Of a DNA stretch of 5,722 nucleotides, positions 1-5,722 are shown piece after piece (the first letter of the stretch is position 1; every line of letters begins with the position of its first letter). The notes under the pieces were generated by a model. It saw nothing but the letters and a program-made list of their open reading frames with translations, did not search any database and was not told the origin of the DNA. Position numbers and translations under genes: made by a program. Source of the stretch: DASRCB01 sp035653295 (GTDB taxonomy: Bacteria > Acidobacteriota > Terriglobia > Bryobacterales > Bryobacteraceae). The DNA is taken from NCBI GenBank assembly GCA_035653295.1, contig DASRCB010000375.1, positions 1 through 5,722 on the forward strand, given 5' to 3'.

Positions 1-1044
1 ACCCGTGGCTGGCAACACGCGGTCGATTCCGGCAAGCTCGTCGGGCCGCATGTACTCACCTGTGGATCGCCGCTGGACGGCCGCGATTCGGGCGATCCGA
101 AGCTGCCCGTCATCGTGGTGAAGACCGCCGCCGACGCGCGGCGCGATTACGATCTGCTGGAAAGCGAGCACGTGGATTTCATCAAGGTGCTCTCCAGCGT
201 TCCGGAGGAAGCGTATATCGCGCTGATGGACCGCGCCCGAAAATGGGGGCTGCCCGTCGTCGGCCATGTGCCGAGCAGCATTACCGTTTCGCAGGCGGTG
301 CAGTGGCGGCAGCGCAGCATGGAGCACCTGATGGGCATGATCCTGGCAGGGTCGCCGGAGGAGATGAAGATCCGCCGTGAACTGCTCGACGCCGCCGCCC
401 ATCAGGACGCCCACAAAACGTTCGAGCTGTACGCGCACGCCATGGACACCTTCGACTGGAACCGCGCCGGCGATCTGTTCACGCAAATGAAGTTGTACGA
501 CGCGTGGCAGACGCCGACGCTGACCATGTGGCGCCGCGCGCTGGTGCTCGACGGCGACGGCATGGTGAAGAACCCGGAGCTGAAGCGCATTCCGAAAGCG
601 ATCCGCGCCGACTGGAAGGACCCACGACCGGACGCCGAAAAGCAGTCGCCGGCAGAGCGCGAGTTCGTGAAGCGCCAGTACGACCTGTATCAGGAGATCG
701 TGTTTCGCATGCAGGGCGCGGGCGTCCCGCTGCTGGCCGGCACGGACACGGGCGATCCATGGTCTTATCCCGGCGAGGAACTGCATGAAGAGCTCGAGCT
801 GATGGTGAAGGCAGGCCTGAAGCCGGTGGAAGCATTGCGCACGGCGACGATCAACCCGGCGCGCTTCCTGGACGGCGATGACCTGGGGCGCATCGCGCCC
901 GGTTATGTGGCGGATCTGGTTCTGCTCGACGGAAATCCGCTCGAAGACATCCGCAACACCCGCCGTATCGCGGCGGTGGTGTCAGAGGGGCATTATCTGA
1001 GCCGCGCGACGCTGAACTCCATGGTCGCGGCGATGAACCGCTGA
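1..1044 (+). CDS. Amidohydrolase family protein (imidazolonepropionase-like metal hydrolase), 5' end missing
   Basis: The frame is open from base 1 to the TGA at 1042-1044, so 347 residues of C-terminal sequence are visible. The start, any signal peptide and the first metal-binding HxH motif lie left of the window. Visible signature elements of a TIM-barrel amidohydrolase, in fragment numbering, are: VDFIKV with Lys62 (bases 184-186), the position usually carboxylated to bridge two metals; VVGHVP with His89; SMEHL with His109; and LAGTDTGDPW with Asp249, the catalytic or metal Asp. LHEELELMVKAGL, TINPARFL and GRIAPGYVADLVLLDGNPLEDI then form the typical C-terminal helix and returning beta-sandwich. 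The enzyme should hydrolyse an amide, cyclic amide or dipeptide-like bond. Relatives include Xaa-Pro/Xaa-Arg dipeptidases and imidazolonepropionase-like proteins, but the substrate cannot be read from this fragment. Many relatives are exported, which cannot be tested here. The gene converges on pckG and is not in an operon with it. Confidence 0.93.
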   Translation, partial: TRGWQHAVDSGKLVGPHVLTCGSPLDGRDSGDPKLPVIVVKTAADARRDYDLLESEHVDFIKVLSSVPEEAYIALMDRARKWGLPVVGHVPSSITVSQAVQWRQRSMEHLMGMILAGSPEEMKIRRELLDAAAHQDAHKTFELYAHAMDTFDWNRAGDLFTQMKLYDAWQTPTLTMWRRALVLDGDGMVKNPELKRIPKAIRADWKDPRPDAEKQSPAEREFVKRQYDLYQEIVFRMQGAGVPLLAGTDTGDPWSYPGEELHEELELMVKAGLKPVEALRTATINPARFLDGDDLGRIAPGYVADLVLLDGNPLEDIRNTRRIAAVVSEGHYLSRATLNSMVAAMNR

Positions 1045-1054
1045 GTGGTCTCGG

Positions 1055-2905
1055 TCAAAGCCGGCAGATCAGCAGTTCCCTCTCGTAAATGATCTCCGGC
1101 GGCAGATGGTCGTGCAGCTCGATGAACAGGCTCTCGTGGTCCATCACTTCCGAGCGCCACGCCTGGCGGTTGACCGACTGCAGTTCCTCGAAGCGCTCCT
1201 CCGAGAAATCCAGGCCGCGCCACTCGATGTCCTGATAGCGCGGCATCCAGCCGATGGGCGTCTCGCGTCCCAGAGCGCGGCCGCGCGCGCGATCCACCAC
1301 CCACTTGAGCACGCGCATGTTCTCCCGGAAACCGGGCCAGAGGAAATTCCCGGACGCGTCCTTGCGAAACCAGTTCACGTGAAAGATGCGCGGCGTTTCG
1401 CTGAGCGAGCGCTGCATTTTGATCCAGTGGCGGAAATAATCACCCATGTGATAGCCGCAGAAGGGCAGCATGGCCATGGGATCGCGCCGCACCTTGCCGA
1501 TGGCCCCCGCGGCCGCGGCGGTGGTTTCCGAGCCCATCGTAGCTCCCGTATAAACGCCGGAGCTCCAGTTGAATGCCTGATAAACGAGGGGAATCGTGCT
1601 GGCGCGCCGCCCGCCGAAAATGAAAGCGCTGATGGGCACGCCGTTGGGGTCTTCCCACGCGGGATCGATGGTGGGGCACTGCGAGGCCGGCGCGGTGAAG
1701 CGGGCATTCGGGTGCGCGGCCTTCGCGCCGGTGGCCTTCGCCAGCTCCGGAGTCCACGCGTTGCCCTGCCAGTCCAGACAGTACTGTGGAGGTTTGTCGG
1801 TCATGCCCTCCCACCACACGCCGCCCTCGGGGGTCAGCGCGACATTGGTAAAGATGCTGTTCCGCGCCAGCGTGGCCATTGCGTTGGGATTGGTCTTCAT
1901 CGACGTGCCCGGCGCGACGCCGAAGAAACCCGCCTCGGGATTGATGGCGTGAAGCCGGCCATTCTCGTCGGGCTTGATCCAGGCAATGTCGTCGCCGACG
2001 GTCCAGACTTTCCAGCCTTCGAAGCCGGCCGGCGGAATGAGCATGGCGAAGTTGGTTTTGCCGCACGCGCTCGGAAAGGCCGCCGCGACGTACGTCTTCT
2101 CGCCCTGCGGATTCTCCACGCCTACGATGAGCATGTGCTCCGCCATCCAGCCCTCATCGCGGGCCATGGCCGAGGCGATGCGCAGCGCGAAACACTTCTT
2201 GCCCAGCAGCGCATTTCCACCGTAACCGGAGCCATAGGACCAGATTTCGCGGCTTTCCGGAAAATGCACGATGTACTTCTCTTTGTTGCAGGGCCACGGA
2301 ACATCTTTCTGTCCCGGCGCGAGCGGCGCGCCCACGCTGTGCATGCAGGGCACCACGCGCCTGATGTCCGCATCGATGATGCGGAACACCGGCAGCCCGA
2401 TGCGCGCCATGATGCGCATGTTGGCCACCACGTAAGGGGAATCGGTGAGCTCCACGCCGATCTGCGCCATGGGCGAATCGATGGGCCCCATGCTGAACGG
2501 CAGCACATACATGGTGCGGCCCTGCATGCAACCGCGGAACAGCGCCTTCAGCTTGCGGCGCATGACGAAGGGATCCACCCAGTTATTGGTCGGTCCGGCG
2601 GCGTCTTTCGAAAGAGAACAGATGAACGTGCGGTCCTCCACGCGAGCGACGTCACTGGGGTCCGAGCGCGCGTAGTAACAGCCCGGCCACAGGTCCTGGT
2701 TCAGTTTGATGAACGTGCCGCCGGCGACCATCTGCGCGCACAGGCGGTCGTATTCCTCCTGCGAGCCATCCACCCAGTAGATCGAATCCGGGCGGGTGAG
2801 CTCGGCCATCTTCTCCACCCACTTCAGCAGGTGACGATTCGTGCTCAGCGGGACGGAGTTGTCCCGGACGGCAGAAATCTCGTCCTGCGTCGATTCAGCC
2901 TGCAT
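1055..2905 (-). CDS. pckG: Phosphoenolpyruvate carboxykinase (GTP)
   Basis: This cytoplasmic enzyme converts oxaloacetate + GTP to PEP + GDP + CO2, the entry step of gluconeogenesis, and can run in the anaplerotic direction. The gene is complete at 616 residues, the usual length for the GTP family and longer than ATP-type enzymes. Motifs in order: YYARSDPSDVARVEDRT with Arg80 (substrate-binding Arg); SGYGGNALLGKKCFALR at 226-242, with metal-binding Lys237; His257 (metal ligand); P-loop FPSACGKTN at 277-285 with the hyperreactive Cys281; kinase-2 motif GDDIAW at 304-309; NARFTAP with Arg402; the mobile lid around SETTAAAAGAIGK at 459-471; and the guanine pocket with Phe513, Phe521 and Phe526. 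Residue 527 is Arg (codon at 1325-1327), where relatives have Gly in the WPGFGEN motif. The ATG at 2903-2905 gives a normal N-terminus. GGGGGAA at 2913-2919, 7 nt upstream, is the likely ribosome site; AGGAAG abuts the ATG and is too close. The gene follows the DUF4342 gene by 37 bp. Confidence 0.98.
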   Translation of the reverse strand: MQAESTQDEISAVRDNSVPLSTNRHLLKWVEKMAELTRPDSIYWVDGSQEEYDRLCAQMVAGGTFIKLNQDLWPGCYYARSDPSDVARVEDRTFICSLSKDAAGPTNNWVDPFVMRRKLKALFRGCMQGRTMYVLPFSMGPIDSPMAQIGVELTDSPYVVANMRIMARIGLPVFRIIDADIRRVVPCMHSVGAPLAPGQKDVPWPCNKEKYIVHFPESREIWSYGSGYGGNALLGKKCFALRIASAMARDEGWMAEHMLIVGVENPQGEKTYVAAAFPSACGKTNFAMLIPPAGFEGWKVWTVGDDIAWIKPDENGRLHAINPEAGFFGVAPGTSMKTNPNAMATLARNSIFTNVALTPEGGVWWEGMTDKPPQYCLDWQGNAWTPELAKATGAKAAHPNARFTAPASQCPTIDPAWEDPNGVPISAFIFGGRRASTIPLVYQAFNWSSGVYTGATMGSETTAAAAGAIGKVRRDPMAMLPFCGYHMGDYFRHWIKMQRSLSETPRIFHVNWFRKDASGNFLWPGFRENMRVLKWVVDRARGRALGRETPIGWMPRYQDIEWRGLDFSEERFEELQSVNRQAWRSEVMDHESLFIELHDHLPPEIIYERELLICRL

Positions 2906-2941
2906 CTTCCTGTTCCCCCGACAAAGTGCTTCCGCGCTTCT

Positions 2942-2947
2942 ATTATG
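2942..2947 (-). promoter_or_regulatory. Possible -10 element for pckG
   Basis: CATAAT on the minus strand matches TATAAT at 5 of 6 positions and overlaps the TAA stop of the DUF4342 gene. It would start transcription about 30 nt before the pckG ATG. The hexamer 17 bp upstream (CGGAAC, 2965-2970) is a poor -35, so this would be weak or activator-dependent, and pckG may simply be read from upstream. Confidence 0.2.
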
Positions 2948-3221
2948 TGCCGCTCGGCGGCGGCGTTCCGCCCGGTTTGTTTCGTTCGACGACGACGGTG
3001 AAGTGTGCGGCCATGGCGGCCAGCGCGCCGACGGCGGTGAGCACGGGCGCCGCGATGACGCCGATGACCGCGAGATTCAGCGGAATCTCCATGAACGTGT
3101 TCCCGGCCGCGTCTTTGATGATGATGCGCCGAACGTTGCCCTCATGGATCAGCTCGCGGACCTTGTCCACCAGCTGAGCCGCATCCACTTTGATCTGCTC
3201 GAACGCAGTGTTGAAGTCCAT
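2943..3221 (-). CDS. DUF4342 domain-containing protein, small and probably membrane-associated
   Basis: This is a 92-residue protein of unknown function. Residues 8-36 (FEQIKVDAAQLVDKVRELI, then HEGNVRRIIIK) form an amphipathic helix followed by a basic beta-strand. Next come a short turn and NTFMEIPLNL at 41-50. A hydrophobic Ala/Val-rich stretch at about 48-72 is long enough to cross or enter the membrane once. FTVVVER follows, then a Pro/Gly-rich tail. The order helix, EGNVRR, IPL and hydrophobic segment is what I recognise as DUF4342, which has no established role. The ATG at 3219-3221 is chosen because the domain begins almost at once. GTG directly before it (3222-3224) is an alternative. 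The frame stays open to 3521, but that upstream stretch is Arg/Ser-rich, has no recognisable domain and runs into the kinase gene, so I do not treat it as coding. No good ribosome site precedes the ATG. The TAA stop lies 37 bp before pckG, which suggests co-transcription. Confidence 0.85.
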   Translation of the reverse strand: MDFNTAFEQIKVDAAQLVDKVRELIHEGNVRRIIIKDAAGNTFMEIPLNLAVIGVIAAPVLTAVGALAAMAAHFTVVVERNKPGGTPPPSGT

Positions 3222-3229
3222 CACCCGCC

Positions 3230-3258
3230 AGTCTATCGCCGTGGTGAGCGGGTGTGAA
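3230..3258 (-). promoter_or_regulatory. Possible sigma-70-type promoter for the DUF4342 gene
   Basis: On the minus strand, TTCACA (3253-3258, 5 of 6 matches to TTGACA) is followed after exactly 17 bp by TAGACT (3230-3235, 4 of 6 matches to TATAAT, keeping the first, second and last bases). A start about 6-8 nt further on would fall at about 3222-3224, at or next to the ATG at 3221 or the GTG at 3224. The mRNA would then be nearly leaderless, which fits the lack of a clear ribosome site. Matches of this quality occur by chance. Confidence 0.3.
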
Positions 3259-3322
3259 GGCCACAAAAAGAGCGCGGGCCGGAACTCGGCGACGGTCTCG
3301 ACCGCGTGATGCTGCAACTGCT

Positions 3323-3343
3323 TCAAAAGTGCTCCCCGGAGCA
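3323..3343 (-). terminator. Possible weak intrinsic terminator downstream of the kinase gene
   Basis: On the minus strand, TGCTC and GAGCA form a 5-bp GC-rich stem around a CGGG tetraloop, followed by CTTTTG. It lies about 87 nt after the kinase stop codon and about 100 nt before the DUF4342 start, where a terminator would be expected. The stem and T run are both short, so termination, if any, is probably partial. Confidence 0.3.
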
Positions 3344-3401
3344 GCAGATCACGGGCAGAGGCAATATACGCTCGGCGTCTGCGACGTTGGACCGCAGCAG
3401 A

Positions 3402-3423
3402 GCAGGCGTTGATTTCAGCCTGC
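3402..3423 (-). repeat. Small inverted repeat just after the kinase stop codon
   Basis: GCAGGC (3402-3407) and GCCTGC (3418-3423) are perfect 6-bp complements around a 10-nt loop, starting 7 nt past the kinase stop codon. No T run follows on the minus strand, so it is not a classical terminator. It could stabilise the 3' end of the mRNA or be chance in GC-rich DNA. Confidence 0.25.
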
Positions 3424-3429
3424 GATGCG

Positions 3430-5722
3430 CTATTTCGACTTCGCCGGCTCGAACAGCCACACGTTGCCCGTCGAATCCGGTTCGTCCCAGACAATCGTGT
3501 CCGGCCCCGCACCGATTTCAAGCTCCGAAATATCGAGGTTCTTCAGCGATTTCCGGCGCTGATGCAGGTGACACACCGCGAAGGGACTACCCTGCGGGTG
3601 CATATCAGCCCCGACCGGCTGCGCCCAGATGCAGCGGTGCCCATCGCGATCGGATGTGAAGAAGATCAGCTGGTCATTATAAGAAAAGCGCGGCTTGTCG
3701 TCCCAACCGCTGTCGGCGATCGGAATCCAGCCGCTTCCCGGCGCCGGCAATTTCCGGAACGGAGTTACAAACAGACGAGAACGTCCGTTTCTGACGGCGT
3801 TGAAGGCGACCCACTGCCCATCGTGGGAAAAATGCGGCTCCCAGATGGTGTACTCGGAGTCCTCAAGGAAAGGCCGCGTCTTCTTTGTCGCGAGATCTAA
3901 CGCGCAGACTGTGGCGGAGCCCGAAAGAATGATCGCGCCGTCCGGAGACCAGTCCCAGGCGCCAAACGAAGGTACGTGGGGGGCACTCCAGATTTTGCGG
4001 GGAATCCCGCCCGATGTTGAAACCTCATAGAAGGATATGCCTCGATTCGAGTCCCGGTCGTTGAAGACGATTCTGCTTCGGTCAGGGCTGAACACCGCCG
4101 TATCCCCAATTGTCCGCGAAAGCTGCACCTGCCGCTTAGTGTCGAGATCCCGGTAATACAAGACGCTGTCAGGCAACGACACGAAAAGCAGCCCGCGACC
4201 ATCACGCGAGAGCACAGGCCGGGATTCCCAGGCGCCCGAGGTCAACTGCTTCGGCGCGCGAGTCGCGTGCCCACCGGCATCGATCGGAATGGCCCAGATA
4301 TGCGGGTCGGAACTCCCTGATGAGATCGCGAGCCTGCCGTTAGAAGCCGCTGCGACATGCCTTTCGTTCCCGGTTCCAAACGTGATTCTCTGCGGCGGCC
4401 CGACGACCCTGGCGCCATCCGCGGAAATGGGCACGGCGATGATGGAACGGCCATCGCCGGCCTGCGCAGCGGTGAGAATTCTGGGAGGACTCGGCAGCCA
4501 TTCGTCGAGTGAATTCGGACGAATGCGGGCGGGAACTCGCTTGCCGTCGAGAGCTGAAACCCACACCAGGTCAGTCGAGTCGCGACAGTAGGCAAAAAAC
4601 AAAATGCGGTTACTGTCAGGAGACCAGGCCGCTGCGTTCACGACGGTGCACCCCTCGTCGATCCGTACCGGGCTTCCGCCATGAAGCGGCTGGATAAACA
4701 AGCCGGTTAGCCCCTTCGTATACATCAACATCTGCCCATCCGGAGAGAATCGCGGCCGCGAACCGTCAGGAATGAGCAGGCGGGTATCCCCGCCCAGCGC
4801 GGAAACGATGTAGATGCCGGGTACGCTGCGCTCTGACCGGAAGGCGATCTGGCTTCCATCGGAGGAAAACGCCGGCTCGTCGTCGTCGGCGGCATCGTCG
4901 GTGATCCGCACGGGCGTGCCGCCGTCCACTGGCTGAACCCAGATGTCCAGGTTGCTCGGCTCGGCGCGGTCGCTGGCGTAGGCGACGAACTTCCCATCGG
5001 GAGAGATCGCAGCGTCGGTGGTCAAGCCCGTATCGTTCGTGAGCCTCCGGAAGCTTCCGTCCAGCATCGTTGGCAGAGGATGCATGCTGCGCATGGTCCA
5101 GATCCCGAGCGCCACTGCAAGAACCAGCGCCGTAGCGGCGAAGATCCAGGGCAGCCCGCTTCGCGTGCTCTTTTCGGGGCGGGGTGACGGCGGCGGCGAT
5201 TCGAGCGCGAACGCAATGTCGATGGCGCTCTGGAACCTGCGCTGCCGGTCCTTCTCCAGGCAGTGCCGGACGACACGCTCCAGCTGAGGGGGTGCACCGG
5301 ACAGTTCCGGCGGCTCTCCTTTCAGGATGGCGTTCATCACCTCCACGGAAGAGTTGCCCGTGAACGCCTGTTTGCCGGACAGCATCTCGTAGAGAATCAC
5401 GCCGAAGCTGAAAATATCGGAGCGTGGGTCAACAGCTTCGCCGCGCACCTGCTCCGGCGACATGTAGCCCGCGGTGCCCATGATGGCGCCGGAACCGGTC
5501 AGGGTGGCGCTGTCGGCGCCGGCGCCGCGCCGCTTGGCAAGGCCGAAATCCACGATCTTTACCCGGCCGTCGCGGCGCAACATGATATTGCCTGGCTTCA
5601 GATCGCGATGCACGACGCCCGCCGCGTGCGCCGCGGCAAGCCCGTCGGCAATCTGCGACGCAATGTCGACCACACGCCGGGGAGGCAGCGCTCCGCGGCC
5701 GAGCAGCGCGCTCAGCGGTTCG
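3430..5722 (-). CDS. Transmembrane serine/threonine protein kinase with C-terminal WD40-like (PD40) beta-propeller, 5' end missing
   Basis: The frame is open to the right edge, giving 763 whole codons. About 90-100 N-terminal residues are probably missing, including the Gly-rich loop and the ATP-binding Lys. The visible kinase part has the catalytic loop HRDLKPGN (5587-5610), the Mg-binding DFG (5542-5550), an activation loop with several Ser/Thr ending in GTAGYMSPE, and DIFSFGVILYEMLSG. It is an RD kinase with its catalytic residues intact. A Pro-rich linker (SPPPSPRPEK) leads to one membrane helix at about 5092-5151. The remaining roughly 535 residues are external and carry about nine SPDG-type blades, such as SPDGKFVAYASDR, SPDGQMLMYTK and SPDGAIILSGS, with IW or LFV strands, as in TolB-like propellers. 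By analogy with this family, the propeller binds an external ligand or protein and the kinase phosphorylates cytoplasmic targets; neither is known here. The GTG at 5671-5673 lies inside the kinase fold and is not the start. The architecture is common in Acidobacteriota. Confidence 0.95.
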   Translation of the reverse strand, partial: EPLSALLGRGALPPRRVVDIASQIADGLAAAHAAGVVHRDLKPGNIMLRRDGRVKIVDFGLAKRRGAGADSATLTGSGAIMGTAGYMSPEQVRGEAVDPRSDIFSFGVILYEMLSGKQAFTGNSSVEVMNAILKGEPPELSGAPPQLERVVRHCLEKDRQRRFQSAIDIAFALESPPPSPRPEKSTRSGLPWIFAATALVLAVALGIWTMRSMHPLPTMLDGSFRRLTNDTGLTTDAAISPDGKFVAYASDRAEPSNLDIWVQPVDGGTPVRITDDAADDDEPAFSSDGSQIAFRSERSVPGIYIVSALGGDTRLLIPDGSRPRFSPDGQMLMYTKGLTGLFIQPLHGGSPVRIDEGCTVVNAAAWSPDSNRILFFAYCRDSTDLVWVSALDGKRVPARIRPNSLDEWLPSPPRILTAAQAGDGRSIIAVPISADGARVVGPPQRITFGTGNERHVAAASNGRLAISSGSSDPHIWAIPIDAGGHATRAPKQLTSGAWESRPVLSRDGRGLLFVSLPDSVLYYRDLDTKRQVQLSRTIGDTAVFSPDRSRIVFNDRDSNRGISFYEVSTSGGIPRKIWSAPHVPSFGAWDWSPDGAIILSGSATVCALDLATKKTRPFLEDSEYTIWEPHFSHDGQWVAFNAVRNGRSRLFVTPFRKLPAPGSGWIPIADSGWDDKPRFSYNDQLIFFTSDRDGHRCIWAQPVGADMHPQGSPFAVCHLHQRRKSLKNLDISELEIGAGPDTIVWDEPDSTGNVWLFEPAKSK

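Noticed and set aside
479..835. Minus- and plus-strand alternative frames within the amidohydrolase gene
   Set aside because: The amidohydrolase frame carries all the conserved motifs. The alternatives are Arg/Ala/Pro-rich shadow frames expected in GC-rich DNA.
1507..1518. Perfect 12-bp palindrome CCGCGGCCGCGG
   Set aside because: It lies inside pckG and is explained by the run of Ala codons in the conserved nucleotide lid, so no separate role is needed.
1106..3001. Very long open frame (631 codons) on the plus strand, antisense to pckG and longer than it
   Set aside because: Its codons are exact reverse complements of the pckG codons, so a stop would need TTA, CTA or TCA in pckG, which are rare in high-GC genes. 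The translation is His/Arg/Gly-rich with no recognisable domain, while pckG is unmistakable on the other strand.
2841..3257. Plus-strand open frames across the DUF4342 gene and the pckG start
   Set aside because: They are antisense to two better-supported minus-strand genes and show low-complexity Arg/Asp-rich translations without known motifs.
3222..3521. In-frame 100-codon upstream extension of the DUF4342 gene
   Set aside because: The extension is Arg/Ser-rich and overlaps the 3' end of the kinase gene by about 90 bp. It resembles nothing I recognise, and the DUF4342 domain fits a start at 3221. GTG at 3224 remains a minor alternative.

Overview
No previously undescribed system is evident in this window. 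It is GC-rich bacterial chromosomal DNA (about 65-70% G+C in most lines I counted). It holds four protein-coding genes, two of them cut by the window edges. The combination of a Hanks-type serine/threonine kinase fused to a WD40-like (PD40/TolB-type) propeller, a GTP-dependent PEP carboxykinase and an imidazolonepropionase-like amidohydrolase is typical of Acidobacteriota and, less often, Gemmatimonadota or related soil bacteria. That assignment is an inference from gene content; there is no rRNA or other marker here. I see no tRNA, rRNA, CRISPR array, insertion sequence or phage gene.

Layout from left to right. Bases 1-1044 (+) are the C-terminal two thirds or more of a metal-dependent amidohydrolase. 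Its stop codon lies 10 bp from the stop codon of the convergent gene pckG (1055-2905, -), a complete GTP-type phosphoenolpyruvate carboxykinase. Upstream of pckG on the minus strand, after a 37-bp gap, is a 92-residue DUF4342 membrane-associated protein of unknown function (2943-3221, -). Next comes a 208-bp non-coding gap with a possible terminator and a possible promoter. The remainder (3430-5722, -) is a large receptor-like kinase: cytoplasmic kinase domain, one membrane segment and an external beta-propeller. Its N-terminus lies beyond the right edge.

The three minus-strand genes run kinase, DUF4342, pckG. DUF4342 and pckG are close enough to be co-transcribed. The kinase is probably a separate unit, because a hairpin with a short T run lies in the gap. 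PckG would interconvert oxaloacetate and PEP at the gluconeogenic node, the kinase would sense something outside the membrane, and the amidohydrolase would hydrolyse an unidentified amide or peptide-like substrate. Nothing in the sequence ties the four to one pathway. The points most worth a second look are an Arg in place of a near-invariant Gly at the guanine-binding site of PckG, and a possible leaderless promoter in front of the DUF4342 gene.
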